64,000 nt of DNA from Deinococcus taeanensis (GCF_020229735.1 NZ_CP083455.1:585001-649000), one strand, 5' to 3'; numbered from the stretch's first letter, positions 45,928 through 57,311 are shown. Notes: generated by a model not told the origin, from the letters alone. Translations and numbers: made by a program.

Positions 45928-45967
45928 ACCTCCAGCATACCAGCTCGTATTTACGTCGTTATCAATA
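44920..45967 (-). mobile_element. IS630-family insertion sequence
   Basis: The ends are inverted repeats TTGATAACGGCATAA (from 44922) and TTGATAACGACGTAA (complement, ending 45965), each flanked by TA, the target that IS630/Tc1-mariner elements duplicate. About 1.05 kb, one transposase gene in two frames. The ends match the MITE at 41373-41485. Confidence 0.88.
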
Positions 45968-46178
45968 AGCGCTGTGCGTCCTCGTAGGGTAAGGGGTGTG
46001 CGGCGTACCTGACCGCCTCGGCTGCCTGCTCAGGCAGGGGGAGCTCTCCCGGTCGTGGACCGAAGAGGCAGCGGGCGTTCCTTCGTCTGGGCGGCCGTCA
46101 GGAGGCACTCTGCAGCGGCGGGAGGACCGCCCTCTTCGCGTTGTACGCCGGGTATGCCGGCCTCTGAAGCAGTCGGTT

Positions 46179-46184
46179 TACAAT
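46179..46184 (+). promoter_or_regulatory. -10 box for small membrane protein gene
   Basis: TACAAT ends 10 nt before the ATG at 46195, leaving a leader of only a few nucleotides. Confidence 0.5.
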
Positions 46185-46194
46185 GGTTGCAAAC

Positions 46195-46518
46195 ATGAGT
46201 GAACTGAAATTCCTTCTCGCGGCGCTTGCTATAGGAGCCCTGATCTTCATGGCGGTGACGATGCGAAGCACGGCGCGGCGAATGCATTACCGGGACCGGC
46301 CCCGGTTCTGGCGCACGGCGGCCCCCCTTCTTATTCCGGCGCTGCTCAGCCTGGGAATGGTGATCTGGGGCGTGACCCGGCAGACGGGCAGTGCCGTCCT
46401 GTGGGGCGCGCTGGTACTGGGCGCTGTGAATGCGGGCGTGGCCTGGTGGATGAACCTGAACCCCCGCCGGTTGCTTCAGGCGGCGCACCGGGGGGCGGAC
46501 CGACCGTCTCGACCTTAA
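46195..46518 (+). CDS. Small membrane protein of unknown function
   Basis: A 107-residue protein with three hydrophobic segments ('FLLAALAIGALIFMAV', 'AAPLLIPALLSLGMVIWGV', 'AVLWGALVLGAVNAGVAWWM') and a basic loop between the first two. I recognise no family. It precedes the PIN-TRAM gene by 54 nt but that gene has its own promoter. Confidence 0.7.
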   Translation: MSELKFLLAALAIGALIFMAVTMRSTARRMHYRDRPRFWRTAAPLLIPALLSLGMVIWGVTRQTGSAVLWGALVLGAVNAGVAWWMNLNPRRLLQAAHRGADRPSRP

Positions 46519-46559
46519 GGCCTCACGCCGTCTTCAGACGGGGGGAGCCGGGGAGCAGC

Positions 46560-46565
46560 TACACT
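46560..46565 (+). promoter_or_regulatory. -10 box for leaderless PIN-TRAM gene
   Basis: TACACT ends 7 nt before the GTG at 46573. Confidence 0.7.
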
Positions 46566-46572
46566 AAGTGAT

Positions 46573-47601
46573 GTGCTTGTGATTCGGCTGTTTACCATGC
46601 TGCTGGGGCTGCTGCTGGGGCTCGCGGCCGGGCGTGCCCTGAGTGCCGTGCAGCCTGGTGAACTGGGCCTGGTGAATACCTTGAGCCTGATGCTGGCCGG
46701 AACCCTGATGGCGCTGCTGCTGGCTCCGCGCATTGAGGCGCTGAGCAGTGGGTGGAGCCGGCGCTTCACCCACTGGTACGCGGGTTTGTCACCCCGGACG
46801 GTGGCGGCCGCGACGTTCGGGTTGATTGTGGCGCTGCTGGTCAGTGTGCTGCTCAGCAGTCTGCTGCGCACCCTGCCGCTCTACACCTGGGTCTGGAACC
46901 TGGTGATCACGGGCGTGCTCAGTGTGTTCTTCGTCTCGTACGCCGTGCGGAATGCTGAGGCGTTCGGGCTGCTGGCGTTTCCGCAGGTGCGCCGGAAGCC
47001 GGGCAGCAAGCTCCTGGACAGCAACGTGATCATCGACGGGCGCATCGTGCAGCTGGTGCAGGCCGGGTTTCTGGAAGGGGAACTGGTGGTACCGGCGTTC
47101 ATTCTGAGGGAACTGCAGGTGCTGTCCGACAGTCACGACAGTCAGAAGCGCACGCGCGGCAAGCGGGGCCTGAGCGTTCTGGAGGAACTGCGGGAGCTGC
47201 GGGCCCTGCGCGTGGAGGACTGGGATGACGCGGCGCTGCCCACCACGGACGACAAGTTGATCCGTCTGGCGCGCGAGACGGGCGCGCGGATCGTGACGAA
47301 CGACGGGAATCTCGGCAAGATTGCTCGCCTGCATGGCGTGGAGATCCTCAGTATTCACGAGGCGGCCGTGGCGCTGAAACCTCAGGTGCAGGCGGGCGAT
47401 CACCTGACGGTCACCATCACCAAGGGCGGGCAGCAGAAGGATCAGGGTGTGGGGTACCTGGAGGACGGTACCATGGTGGTGGTTGAGGACGGCATCCGGG
47501 TGAGGGGTAAGGCGGCGCGTGTCCTGGTGGTGAACAACGTGCAGACGAACGTGGGGCGCATGATCTTCGCGAAACTGGACCGCGAGGAAGGCGCGGCCTG
47601 A
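46573..47601 (+). CDS. YacL-like PIN/TRAM domain membrane protein
   Basis: A 342-residue protein with four N-terminal hydrophobic segments (residues ~1-135), then a PIN nuclease-like domain ('LLDSNVIIDGRIVQL' with the first Asp, 'DDKLIRLARETGARIVTNDGNLGKIA' with the later Asp cluster) and a C-terminal TRAM domain ('AGDHLTVTITKGG...GVGYLEDGTMVVVE'). YacL proteins are widespread in Gram-positive and Deinococcus lineages; a role in RNA processing at the membrane is inferred, not proven. GTG 46573 is set by the -10 box. Confidence 0.93.
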   Translation: MLVIRLFTMLLGLLLGLAAGRALSAVQPGELGLVNTLSLMLAGTLMALLLAPRIEALSSGWSRRFTHWYAGLSPRTVAAATFGLIVALLVSVLLSSLLRTLPLYTWVWNLVITGVLSVFFVSYAVRNAEAFGLLAFPQVRRKPGSKLLDSNVIIDGRIVQLVQAGFLEGELVVPAFILRELQVLSDSHDSQKRTRGKRGLSVLEELRELRALRVEDWDDAALPTTDDKLIRLARETGARIVTNDGNLGKIARLHGVEILSIHEAAVALKPQVQAGDHLTVTITKGGQQKDQGVGYLEDGTMVVVEDGIRVRGKAARVLVVNNVQTNVGRMIFAKLDREEGAA

Positions 47602-47658
47602 GTCCCGGGGACTCCGGGCGCCTGCGTCCCACGTTCCCTCTGAGCATCGATGGACGGT

Positions 47659-47688
47659 TCCGGCGCCCTGCACCTGCGGGGCGCCGGA
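47659..47688. terminator. Hairpin between converging PIN-TRAM and sbcC genes
   Basis: TCCGGCGCCC and GGGCGCCGGA form a 10-bp stem with a 10-nt loop. Confidence 0.75.
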
Positions 47689-47700
47689 TGTCTATGACGG

Positions 47701-50436
47701 CTACAGATCGAAGCGTTGAATGCTGCTGCCCGCCACGCTCTTGGTGACCAGCAGGCGGCTGGGCAGCCGCTCCGAAAGGCTTTCGACGTGCGTAACGACG
47801 CCCACCATACGGCCCTGCGTGCGCAGGTTCTCCAGGGCGTTCGCCACGGCTTCAAGGGCCTGGGGGTCCAGCGTGCCGAAGCCCTCATCGAGGAACAGGG
47901 CGCCGAGCACCTTGTTGCCCGCGAGGTAATCGCTCAGGGCGATGGCGAGCGCCAGGGACGCCAGGAACGTCTCCCCGCCGGAGAGGGTTTTCACGCCGCG
48001 AACCTCGCCGGCATTCCAGAGATCCTGCACCACGTACTCGCCGGTCTGGAGGGCCAGGCGGTAGCGGCCGTCGCTGATTTCGTGCAGCAGAATGCCAGCG
48101 CGCGTGAGAAGCTGCGCCTCGATTTCCGCAAGGAGAAACTGCTGGAACTCGTTGGCCTTCAGGCTGTTCGTGAGGGTCTGCCACGTGTCGAAGGTGCGTG
48201 AGGCGGCCAGGGCGCGCGCCTCGATGTCTGCCTTGCGGTCCAGGCGTTCACGCAGGTGCCGTTCCTGCTCTGCGAGCCGTCCGGCCTGCTCGCGGGTGTT
48301 CGTGAGGGCCGCGTCGGTGGCGATCAGGTCGCGGGTCACCTGGGCGAGCTCGGCCGGGTCGAACGGCGCGGCACCCAGCTGCCGGTCCAGGTCGGTGAGG
48401 GCCGCGCGCAGCTGGGCGAGGCTGGCGGCGTACGTGCGCGCCGCTTCTTCCAGCGCTGCAATGTCCGGTTCGGGCAGAGCCGCCGCGCGGGCCTGGGCGG
48501 CGTTCAACCCCAGGGTGGTCAGGGCGGCGTTCAGGGTGGCGTGAGCGTCCTGGGCTTCCTGCGTGCGGCGCGTGGCGTTGGCCTGAACGCCACGCAGCGT
48601 CGCGTCGGCCGCGGCGAGGTCCCCCTGCGCCCGGTACAGGGCCGCCTGGGCGTCCTGCACGCGCGACCTCAGCGTCTGAATCTCACTGAGGGTGATCTGC
48701 CGGGCGCGGGCAGGGTCGGGTCCGGCGGCGCGCACCCGGGCCGCCAGATCAGCCAGGAGGCGCTGCATGTCGGTCTGCGGATCGCCGGTGACAAGCGCTT
48801 CAGCGGCGCGCAGGTCGGTTTCACGGGCGGTGAGCTGCTCTTCCCAGTTGCGGTACTCGGCGCGTTTCTCGTCCAGCCACGTCTGCCGGGCTTTCAGTGC
48901 GGCGCGCAGGTCCGTGAAGCGGGCGCGGCGCTCTTCAAGCGTGGCGCGCAGGGCGTCCACCCGGCGTTCGTGCTCGCCGAGGTCCGCGCGGGGCGCGGCG
49001 GGCAGGGCGGTCACGACCTGCCCGCACAGGGGGCAGTCGTCCCCGACGTGCAGGTGCGTGCGGTACGACGCCAGACCCGCCTCGATCCGCGCGGCGTCCA
49101 GCGCGGCCTGCGTGGCTTCCAGGGCCACCTTGCCGTCGGTGCCGTCGCGTTTTACGCGCTCCAGTTCGGCTGTTTCCTGCACCTGGCTGCGTTCCTCGGC
49201 CGCGAAGCGGTCCTGCGCAGCTTTCAGGCTCACGCGTTCAGTCTGGAGCAGCACGCGTTCCTGCCGGTTCTTCTCGGCCCGCTGCGCTCCTTCGCGCGCC
49301 GTGAGGAACGCGTCCTCATCCCAGGGCAGAGGCCGGGCGTGGGTGAGGTTCACGTTGCCGCCGGCGCGGCGCAGCCGGGCCACATCGCCCTCTGCGTCAC
49401 GCAGCGCCTCAGCGCGCGCCTCCAGGTCGGGAATGCGGGTCTCGGCGGCCTGTGCGGCTTCCAGGGCGGCAGCGGCAGTTGTGACGCGCTGCTGCGCGGC
49501 CGTCACGGCGCCCTGCGCGCCGCGCAGGTCCCCCGCCTCGCGTTCCGCGGCGATGCGGGCACGCTCGGCGGCGTCCAGTAGCGGCAGCACCCCGGCCACG
49601 CGGCGCGCCTGCGCGGCCTGCTCCGCGCCCTGCTGCACGCCGGCCGCGCGGGCCTCCAGGGCGGTCAGGCGGCGTGCGGTCTCCTCGCGGGCCTTCCAGA
49701 TGCGTTCCTGTTCGCGCAGGCGCGCCTGCGCGGTCTGCAGACGCTCACGTTCGTCGGTGAGGCGTTCGGCGTCCGCGTCGGTGCGTTCCCGCTCGCTGCG
49801 CAGGGCGCCGAGCGCCTCCAGCGTCACGCCCTCGTACTCCCCCGTCAGGACGGCGTTCAGGCTCTGCGCCTCGTGCTTCAGTTCCTTCGCCCGGTCGGAC
49901 GCGACGCGCTGCATGGCGGCAACGTGATCCAGGCCGGTCAGTTCCCCCAGCAGCGCCTGCCGCTCCCTGCCGGTGCCGTGCAGCACCCGGGAGAACTCAC
50001 CTTGCGGGAGCATGACGCTGCGCGCAAACGTCCGGAAATCCAGGCCCACCACCCGCCGGATGCGTTCGTTGATGTCCCTGGCGCCCCCTTCGGACAGGTT
50101 CGACCAGCGGCCGTCCTCATCCAGGCGCTCGAAACGCACCTCATTCTCCGCCTGCCTGCGGCCCTTGGTGCGCGAGGCGCGGTACGTGAGGCCAGCCACC
50201 TCAAAGGTCAGGCTGACCGACAGGCCCCGCTCACCCTGCGAGATCAGGGCGTCGAGCCCTGACGCACCCAGCCGCGCCGTCTGCCCGTACAGCGCGAAGG
50301 TCATGGCGTCCAGCAGGCTGCTCTTGCCGCTGCCGGTGGGTCCCACCAGCGCGAACAGTTCCAGGTCCCCGAACTCCAGGGTGGTGTACTGCCGGAACGC
50401 CGTGAAACCCTGAAGATCCAGTCGAAGGGGCTTCAC
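47701..50436 (-). CDS. sbcC: SbcC, SMC-like exonuclease subunit
   Basis: With SbcD it forms the Rad50-Mre11-like complex that opens hairpins and trims blocked DNA ends. The 911-residue protein starts with the ABC head and Walker A 'GPTGSGKSSLLDA', continues as two long coiled coils meeting at the zinc hook 'CPLC' near residue 470, and ends with the signature 'LSGGETFLASLALAIALSD' and Walker B 'LFLDEGFGTLD'. Its ATG overlaps the sbcD TGA by 4 nt. Confidence 0.96.
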   Translation of the reverse strand: MKPLRLDLQGFTAFRQYTTLEFGDLELFALVGPTGSGKSSLLDAMTFALYGQTARLGASGLDALISQGERGLSVSLTFEVAGLTYRASRTKGRRQAENEVRFERLDEDGRWSNLSEGGARDINERIRRVVGLDFRTFARSVMLPQGEFSRVLHGTGRERQALLGELTGLDHVAAMQRVASDRAKELKHEAQSLNAVLTGEYEGVTLEALGALRSERERTDADAERLTDERERLQTAQARLREQERIWKAREETARRLTALEARAAGVQQGAEQAAQARRVAGVLPLLDAAERARIAAEREAGDLRGAQGAVTAAQQRVTTAAAALEAAQAAETRIPDLEARAEALRDAEGDVARLRRAGGNVNLTHARPLPWDEDAFLTAREGAQRAEKNRQERVLLQTERVSLKAAQDRFAAEERSQVQETAELERVKRDGTDGKVALEATQAALDAARIEAGLASYRTHLHVGDDCPLCGQVVTALPAAPRADLGEHERRVDALRATLEERRARFTDLRAALKARQTWLDEKRAEYRNWEEQLTARETDLRAAEALVTGDPQTDMQRLLADLAARVRAAGPDPARARQITLSEIQTLRSRVQDAQAALYRAQGDLAAADATLRGVQANATRRTQEAQDAHATLNAALTTLGLNAAQARAAALPEPDIAALEEAARTYAASLAQLRAALTDLDRQLGAAPFDPAELAQVTRDLIATDAALTNTREQAGRLAEQERHLRERLDRKADIEARALAASRTFDTWQTLTNSLKANEFQQFLLAEIEAQLLTRAGILLHEISDGRYRLALQTGEYVVQDLWNAGEVRGVKTLSGGETFLASLALAIALSDYLAGNKVLGALFLDEGFGTLDPQALEAVANALENLRTQGRMVGVVTHVESLSERLPSRLLVTKSVAGSSIQRFDL

Positions 50437-51611
50437 GCGGGTTCCTCCGTGCGGGCCAGTTCGTTGGCCTCACGGAACGCGGCGCGCAGGTCATCCGGAA
50501 GCTCTCCCCGTTTCTCGTGGTGGTACCGTTCGTACAGCTCCATGAGGCTCAGCCCCTCACGCTTGAGTTCCGGGGCGGCCAGGTCCTCCTGCACGGCCTC
50601 CAGATCGACAGCCAGTGTGTTCGGCACAAGTTTCAGCACGCGGTCCTTCAGGCCCGGCAGGGCCGTGCCGGTCGGGGCGCGCACCACCACCTTCAGCAGG
50701 CCGCCGAACCCGGTCAGGGCAGCGAGGCGGGACTCCACGTGCTCCAGGTCGACCCGTACGGTCCGCAATTCCCTGCCGCTGGCCAGCGGCACGGCGTGAA
50801 CCTGCGCGGGCCGCCCGGGCTCAACCTCGACAAGGTTCACCTGCTTCTTCTCGCCGCCTTCGCCGAAGTCCAGCTGGATGACACTCCCCGGGTAGTACGC
50901 GGGTGGCGCGTCGGACACCTGCTGCGGCTTGTGCACGTGACCCAGGGCCACGTACTGCGCGCCGGGCGGCAGTTGCAGGCCGGACAGGGTGTAACTGTTC
51001 GTCAGGTCGAACTGCATGGTGCGCTCACTGCCGCTGGGCACGGCGCCGTCCATGGTGGCGTGACTCATGAGCATGTTTACGCTGCCCGCGCTGAACCCCT
51101 CCCCGAGGCGACGCAGGAAGAAGCCCATGCCCTCACGGTATTTTTGCCGCCACGCGCCGGTGTCCCCTCCCAGCAGGTCCGCCGCTTTCACGAGCCGCCG
51201 TTCAGAGAGGTACGGCAGGGCGCCAACCACGAGCCGCTCGCCGCTGGGCGTCTCGACCGTGCGGATCATGTGCGCTGGGTTCGCGCTGGGCTGCGCGACG
51301 ACCTGCACGCCCACCCAGCCGAGCAGGCCGGTGACGCTGGCGAGTCGCGCGGCGCTGTCATGGTTTCCGGCGATGACAATGCTGGGCACGCCCTGGTCAC
51401 GCAGGCGCAGGAAGAAGTCGAACACGGCGTGCTCGGCTTCGGCGCTGGGGTTGGCTGTGTCAAAGAGGTCGCCACTCACGAGGACGACATCGGCACGTTC
51501 GGTGCGGGCCAGCGCGGCAATTTCCACGAGGGCGTCGTGTACTTCCGGAGTGCGGTCAAAGCCCCGCAGGGAACGTCCCGCGTGAAAATCAGCGGTGTGA
51601 AGTACGCGCAT
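50433..51611 (-). CDS. sbcD: SbcD, Mre11-like nuclease subunit
   Basis: The nuclease partner of SbcC, 392 residues. All calcineurin-like metal motifs are visible: 'LHTADFHAG' (Asp, His), 'VSGDLFD', 'IAGNHDS', 'LMSHAT' and 'VALGHVHKP'. The C-terminal part binds SbcC. ATG 51611 is chosen because TATTTT lies 7 nt upstream and the family begins with this sequence; the longer frame has no support. It is the first gene of an sbcDC operon. Confidence 0.96.
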   Translation of the reverse strand: MRVLHTADFHAGRSLRGFDRTPEVHDALVEIAALARTERADVVLVSGDLFDTANPSAEAEHAVFDFFLRLRDQGVPSIVIAGNHDSAARLASVTGLLGWVGVQVVAQPSANPAHMIRTVETPSGERLVVGALPYLSERRLVKAADLLGGDTGAWRQKYREGMGFFLRRLGEGFSAGSVNMLMSHATMDGAVPSGSERTMQFDLTNSYTLSGLQLPPGAQYVALGHVHKPQQVSDAPPAYYPGSVIQLDFGEGGEKKQVNLVEVEPGRPAQVHAVPLASGRELRTVRVDLEHVESRLAALTGFGGLLKVVVRAPTGTALPGLKDRVLKLVPNTLAVDLEAVQEDLAAPELKREGLSLMELYERYHHEKRGELPDDLRAAFREANELARTEEPA

Positions 51612-51618
51612 AACGGAA

Positions 51619-51624
51619 AAAATA
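51619..51624 (-). promoter_or_regulatory. -10 box for leaderless sbcDC
   Basis: TATTTT on the minus strand ends 7 nt before the ATG at 51611. Confidence 0.65.
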
Positions 51625-52260
51625 GCACGCTGGGTCAGCCGAGCCCGCCGCACCAGCGCTGCAGAGAGAGCGGGATGAGCACCTGCGCGGATGCGGGCTG
51701 GACAGTGATACAGCGGGACTGTCAGATGATCAAGCAGAACGGGGTATGGCTGATTAAACGCTCTGTATTTTTATTGCTTTAACTGTGTTTGATTGTAAAA
51801 AAGCAGCAGCCTGGATAAATATTCAAAAGGCCATTTGACATATTAAAAAACCTTTGGAAGTCAATCCTGGTCTCATGTATAGCAGTGACCTTGACCTCAT
51901 CACAAAAAGTCATCTGAACGCTAATGAAACCACCTCCAATCCGCGCGTCCACCGCACCCCACGCTGGGTTCGCCGGCTGGCGCGCCTGGCCGGTCTCAAT
52001 ACCTGACGCTCGTCCACGGTCTTTCACCTGTGAGGGAGCGTCACCTCATCCTGCCGCTGCCCTACTTCCTCCCCATCTTTTCCTCCCTGTCCGCTGCTTG
52101 CTTCTCTTGTCCTCAGGCTAAGGCCTGCCGTGTCCAGCAGAAAACCGCGCCCAGGCGGTCAAGAGGACACCCTCAGCGGTGCAGCCCCAGGCATGCCCCC
52201 ACAGGGCCGCCCGCCGGCTGAACGCACTCCCGGTATTCCGTCACGGACGAAGCAGCCGGC
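51625..52260. other. Intergenic stretch with an AT-rich core
   Basis: No gene is supported. About 51740-51930 is strikingly AT-rich for this genome, with runs such as 'tatttttattgcttta' and 'tattaaaaaacctttgg'. I could not fold it into a known RNA. Confidence 0.5.
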
Positions 52261-52266
52261 ACGCGC

Positions 52267-52272
52267 TATGCT
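52267..52272 (+). promoter_or_regulatory. -10 box for recD2
   Basis: TATGCT ends 8 nt before the ATG at 52281. Confidence 0.55.
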
Positions 52273-52280
52273 GCCAGTCG

Positions 52281-54416
52281 ATGTCTGCTGCCGCTCCCAC
52301 CGAGGCGTTCCGCGTGACCGGCGGCGTGAACAAAGTCCGGTTCCGCGCCGAATCCGGTTTCACCGTCATGTCCGCCCGCCTCCGCAACGCTGAGGGTGAG
52401 GACCCGGACGCCACCGTGATCGGCGTGATGCCACCCCTGGAAGCCGGCGACACCTTCAGCGCCGACGTCCTGATGGAAGAACACCGCGAGTACGGCTACC
52501 AGTACCGTGTGCTGAACCTCGTGCTCGAAGCGCAGCCTGCCGACCTGACCGAAGCGGGCGTGGCCGCGTACCTCGAAGCGCGCGTGGGCGGCGTGGGCAA
52601 GGTCCTCGCCGGCCGTATTGCCCGGACATTCGGGCCCGCCACCTTCGAGGTGCTCGAACAGGACCCGGACCGGCTGCTTCAGGTGCCGGGCGTCACAGCG
52701 TCCACGCTGCACAAGATGGTGCAGAGCTGGTCACAGCAGGGTCTGGAACGCCGGTTGCTCGCGGGCCTGCAGGGCCTGGGTCTGAGCATCAGTCAGGCGC
52801 AGCGGGCCGTAAAACACTTCGGAGAAACCGCCCTGGAGCGCCTGCAGGCCGACCTGTTCGCCCTCACCGAGGTCGAAGGGATTGGCTTCGTGACCGCCGA
52901 CAAACTCTGGCAGGCCCAGGGCGGCGCCCTGGACGACCCGCGCCGCCTGACCGCCGCCGCCGTGTACGCCCTCCAGCAGGCGGCGCAGCAGGGCGGGCAC
53001 TCCTACCTGCCGCGCGCCCGCGCTGAGAAAGGCGTCACGCACTACACCCGCGTCACCGCCGCGCAGGCCCGGCTGGCCGTGGACACCGCCGTGGAACTCG
53101 GCCGGCTGGCCGACGACACCCCGCCCCTCCTGGACACCGAAGATGCCCTGCACGACCCCAGTCGCATCTACCTGCCGCCCGTGCTGCGCGCCGAGAAGAA
53201 ACTCGCCGGCCTGATCCGCACCCTGATTGCCACGCCCCCCGCCGGCACCGAATGGACCGTCCCCAAAGGCGCCGCCAAGGGCCTGTCCGCCGAGCAGGGC
53301 GGCGTTCTGGACCTTCTGACCGACCACCGCCTGGTGGTCCTGACCGGCGGCCCCGGCACCGGCAAGAGCACCACCACCCGCGCGGTCGCGGACCTCGCGG
53401 AGAAACTCGGTCTGGAAGTCGGCCTGTGCGCCCCCACCGGCAAGGCCGCCCGCCGCCTGGGCGAGCTGACCGGCCGCACCGCCAGCACCATCCACCGCCT
53501 GCTGGGCTACGGTCCGGCCGGCTTCCGCCACAATCATCTCGAACCCGCTCCGTACGACCTGCTGATTGTTGATGAGGTCAGCATGTGCGGCGACGGCCTG
53601 ATGCTCTCGCTGCTGTCGGCCGTGGCCCCGGGCGCGCGCGTGCTGCTCGTCGGGGACACCGATCAGCTGCCTCCCGTGGACGCCGGACTTCCCCTGCACG
53701 CCCTGACGCAGACGGCCCCCACCGTGCGCCTCACGCAGGTGTACCGCCAGGCGGCCGAGAACCCCATCATCCGCGCCGCGCATGACCTGCTGCATGGGCG
53801 GGCGCCCATGTGGGGCGATCCGCGCCTGAACCTGACCGAAACCGACCCGGATGTCGGCGCCCGCCGCGTGGCCCTGCTCGTCCGGGACCTGGGCGGCCCC
53901 ACGCAGGTGCAGGTTCTGACCCCGATGCGCAAGGGCCCCCTGGGGGTAGAAACCCTGAACCACCACCTGCAGTCCCTGTTCAACCCTGGCGAGGGTGGCG
54001 TGCGGATCGGGGACAGTCACGCCCGGCCGGGAGACGTGGTCGTGCAGACCAAGAACGACTACACCAACGAGGTGTTCAACGGCACGGTGGGCACGGTCCT
54101 GAAGGCCGACGGCAGCCGCCTCACCGTGGATTTCGACGGCAACGTCGTCGAACTGGCCGGCGCAGAACTGTTCAACCTGCAGCTTGGGTACGCGTTGACC
54201 GTGCACCGCGCGCAGGGCAGCGAGTGGGGCACGGTGCTGGGCGTCCTGCACGAAGCGCACATGCCCATGCTGTCCCGCAACCTGGTGTACACCGCCCTGA
54301 CCCGCGCCCGCGAGCGCTTCTACGCGGTGGGGTCCACCACCGCGTGGCAGCGCGCTGCCGGGCGGCAGCGCGAGGAGCGCTGCACCGCCCTGCTGGAACG
54401 CATTCGCGGCCGCTAG
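52281..54416 (+). CDS. recD2: RecD2 (RecD/TraA-type) helicase
   Basis: A 5'-3' SF1B DNA helicase of 711 residues acting without RecBC; in Deinococcus it contributes to oxidant and DNA-damage tolerance. The N-terminal region has helix-hairpin-helix repeats ('VGGVGKVLAGRIARTFG', 'LTEVEGIGFVTADKLW'). The motor has Walker A 'LTGGPGTGKSTTTRA', 'CAPTGKAARRL', motif II 'LLIVDEVSMC', 'LVGDTDQLPPVDAG', 'LTQVYRQ' and the C-terminal 'GYALTVHRAQGSEW' and 'VYTALTRAR'. ATG 52281 is chosen over an upstream ATG because similarity and the -10 box both support it. Confidence 0.95.
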   Translation: MSAAAPTEAFRVTGGVNKVRFRAESGFTVMSARLRNAEGEDPDATVIGVMPPLEAGDTFSADVLMEEHREYGYQYRVLNLVLEAQPADLTEAGVAAYLEARVGGVGKVLAGRIARTFGPATFEVLEQDPDRLLQVPGVTASTLHKMVQSWSQQGLERRLLAGLQGLGLSISQAQRAVKHFGETALERLQADLFALTEVEGIGFVTADKLWQAQGGALDDPRRLTAAAVYALQQAAQQGGHSYLPRARAEKGVTHYTRVTAAQARLAVDTAVELGRLADDTPPLLDTEDALHDPSRIYLPPVLRAEKKLAGLIRTLIATPPAGTEWTVPKGAAKGLSAEQGGVLDLLTDHRLVVLTGGPGTGKSTTTRAVADLAEKLGLEVGLCAPTGKAARRLGELTGRTASTIHRLLGYGPAGFRHNHLEPAPYDLLIVDEVSMCGDGLMLSLLSAVAPGARVLLVGDTDQLPPVDAGLPLHALTQTAPTVRLTQVYRQAAENPIIRAAHDLLHGRAPMWGDPRLNLTETDPDVGARRVALLVRDLGGPTQVQVLTPMRKGPLGVETLNHHLQSLFNPGEGGVRIGDSHARPGDVVVQTKNDYTNEVFNGTVGTVLKADGSRLTVDFDGNVVELAGAELFNLQLGYALTVHRAQGSEWGTVLGVLHEAHMPMLSRNLVYTALTRARERFYAVGSTTAWQRAAGRQREERCTALLERIRGR

Positions 54417-54642
54417 GCCCACCAGCGTGAAAAAACCCTGCCTCTGACCATGCTGATCACGGCCGCCACAGGTGCAGCGGCCAGCTGTTCCTCTGGTTGA
54501 GGCGCTGCCTGTCTGGCACCTCACCTCACTGCCCTGCCTGCCGGAAGGCGCACCGTTTTCCTGGCCTGCGCGTGGCAACGGTTTTGCCCGCCTCCCGCCT
54601 GGGCCGGCCCCTCTGCCATTTGGTCCGTGGAGCCAGGCGTGC
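54417..54642. other. Intergenic region between recD2 and the pyrG promoter
   Basis: About 225 bp with nothing recognisable. No clear terminator follows recD2. Confidence 0.4.
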
Positions 54643-54648
54643 TATCCT
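54643..54648 (+). promoter_or_regulatory. -10 box for pyrG
   Basis: TATCCT lies 73 nt before the ATG, giving a leader of about 65 nt. Confidence 0.55.
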
Positions 54649-54662
54649 GAAATCCCGGAGGC

Positions 54663-54712
54663 CGAGCGCCCCGGTTTTTCGTTTTGGTTCCCCGGTGGGA
54701 ATCAGGCGCTCG
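54663..54712 (+). promoter_or_regulatory. pyrG leader hairpin
   Basis: CGAGCGCC (54663-54670) and GGCGCTCG (54705-54712) can pair; inside are CCGG repeats and a T-rich loop. pyrG of Gram-positive bacteria is controlled by CTP-sensitive attenuation, but the transcript does not start with the required GGGC run, so any control here would differ. Confidence 0.35.
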
Positions 54713-54721
54713 CGGTCAGAC

Positions 54722-56377
<1,656 letters not shown>

Positions 56378-56389
56378 GTTCCTTCACTC

Positions 56390-56420
56390 CGGCGCCCTGG
56401 CATTGGCCGGGGCGCCGTTT
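56390..56420 (+). terminator. Intrinsic terminator of pyrG
   Basis: CGGCGCCC pairs with GGGCGCCG (8 bp) and TTT follows. Confidence 0.75.
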
Positions 56421-56707
56421 GCAGTGCCGCGCCGGTCGAGCGGGGCCTGGAGCAGCGCGGCCGCCTTACCGTTCCGGGCGCAGAGTGATCGCCCGGCGGG
56501 ACGGCACCCTGCGGACTCGACAGGCCCGCTGGCCTGGGGGCGTGGTGACGGTGCGTGTGATCACTGCGTTGTGTGCGACCTGATGGCTCCTGCGGCCTTG
56601 ACGGCCCGGTCTGTTCGCCTTCCCCTCAACGGACCGCTGAGGGCGCTGCTTGGAGGTCGGCGGAGCAGGAACGGAGCCGACTCGCGGCGCCTGCGCGCGC
56701 CCGGGCC
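56421..56707. other. Intergenic stretch between pyrG and coaE
   Basis: About 290 bp without a supported gene. A small hairpin, CCCTCA/TGAGGG near 56623-56646, may terminate the converging coaE transcript. Confidence 0.4.
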
Positions 56708-57304
56708 TTACTTCAGTCCCAGCTGGGCCAGCGCGGCAGTCACCTGCACTTCCAGCTCGTTCAGGTCGCCGCTGTTCTCAATGACGGCCGTGGCCCGGGC
56801 GCGTTTCTCGGCAGGGGAGAGCTGCCGGGCGTCCCGGGCCAGCACCTCAGCTTCCGTCAGGCCGCTGCGGGCCATCACGCGCGCCACGCGCACAGCCAGC
56901 GGAGCGTCCACGACCAGCACGCCGTGCATCTTGGCGTCCAGCCCGCCCTCGAACAGCAGGGGAACGTCATGCACCGTCACCGCGGCGCCGGCCCGCACGG
57001 CCTGCTCCTCCAGCGCGGCCATGCGGGCACGCACGCGTGGGTGCACCACGGCGTTCAGCGCGGCCAGCGCCTGCGGATCGCCGAACACCCGCGCCGCCAG
57101 GGCCGCCCGGTCGAGCACGCCGACAACCACGACGCCCGGGAACAGGGCGTCCAGCGCCGCAAGGGTGCCGGGCTCCTGCGTAGCCAGCCGCGCCTGTTGG
57201 TCCGCATCCAGCACAGGGTACCCGCGGGCGCGCAGCAGGGCCGCGACGGTGCTTTTGCCCGCGCCGATACTACCGGTCAGGCCGATGCGTCTGGAGGGGC
57301 TCAC
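56708..57304 (-). CDS. coaE: Dephospho-CoA kinase
   Basis: Catalyses the last step of coenzyme A synthesis. The 198-residue P-loop kinase shows '[16 protein letters not shown]' (Walker A), 'LDADQQAR' with the catalytic Asp, '[10 protein letters not shown]' and '[15 protein letters not shown]', the family signatures. I chose GTG 57304 ('MSPSRRIGL') over GTG 57313 because the latter overlaps the -10 box TACAGT, which ends 7 nt before 57304. Confidence 0.95.
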   Translation of the reverse strand: MSPSRRIGLTGSIGAGKSTVAALLRARGYPVLDADQQARLATQEPGTLAALDALFPGVVVVGVLDRAALAARVFGDPQALAALNAVVHPRVRARMAALEEQAVRAGAAVTVHDVPLLFEGGLDAKMHGVLVVDAPLAVRVARVMARSGLTEAEVLARDARQLSPAEKRARATAVIENSGDLNELEVQVTAALAQLGLK

Positions 57305-57311
57305 GCCCGGC

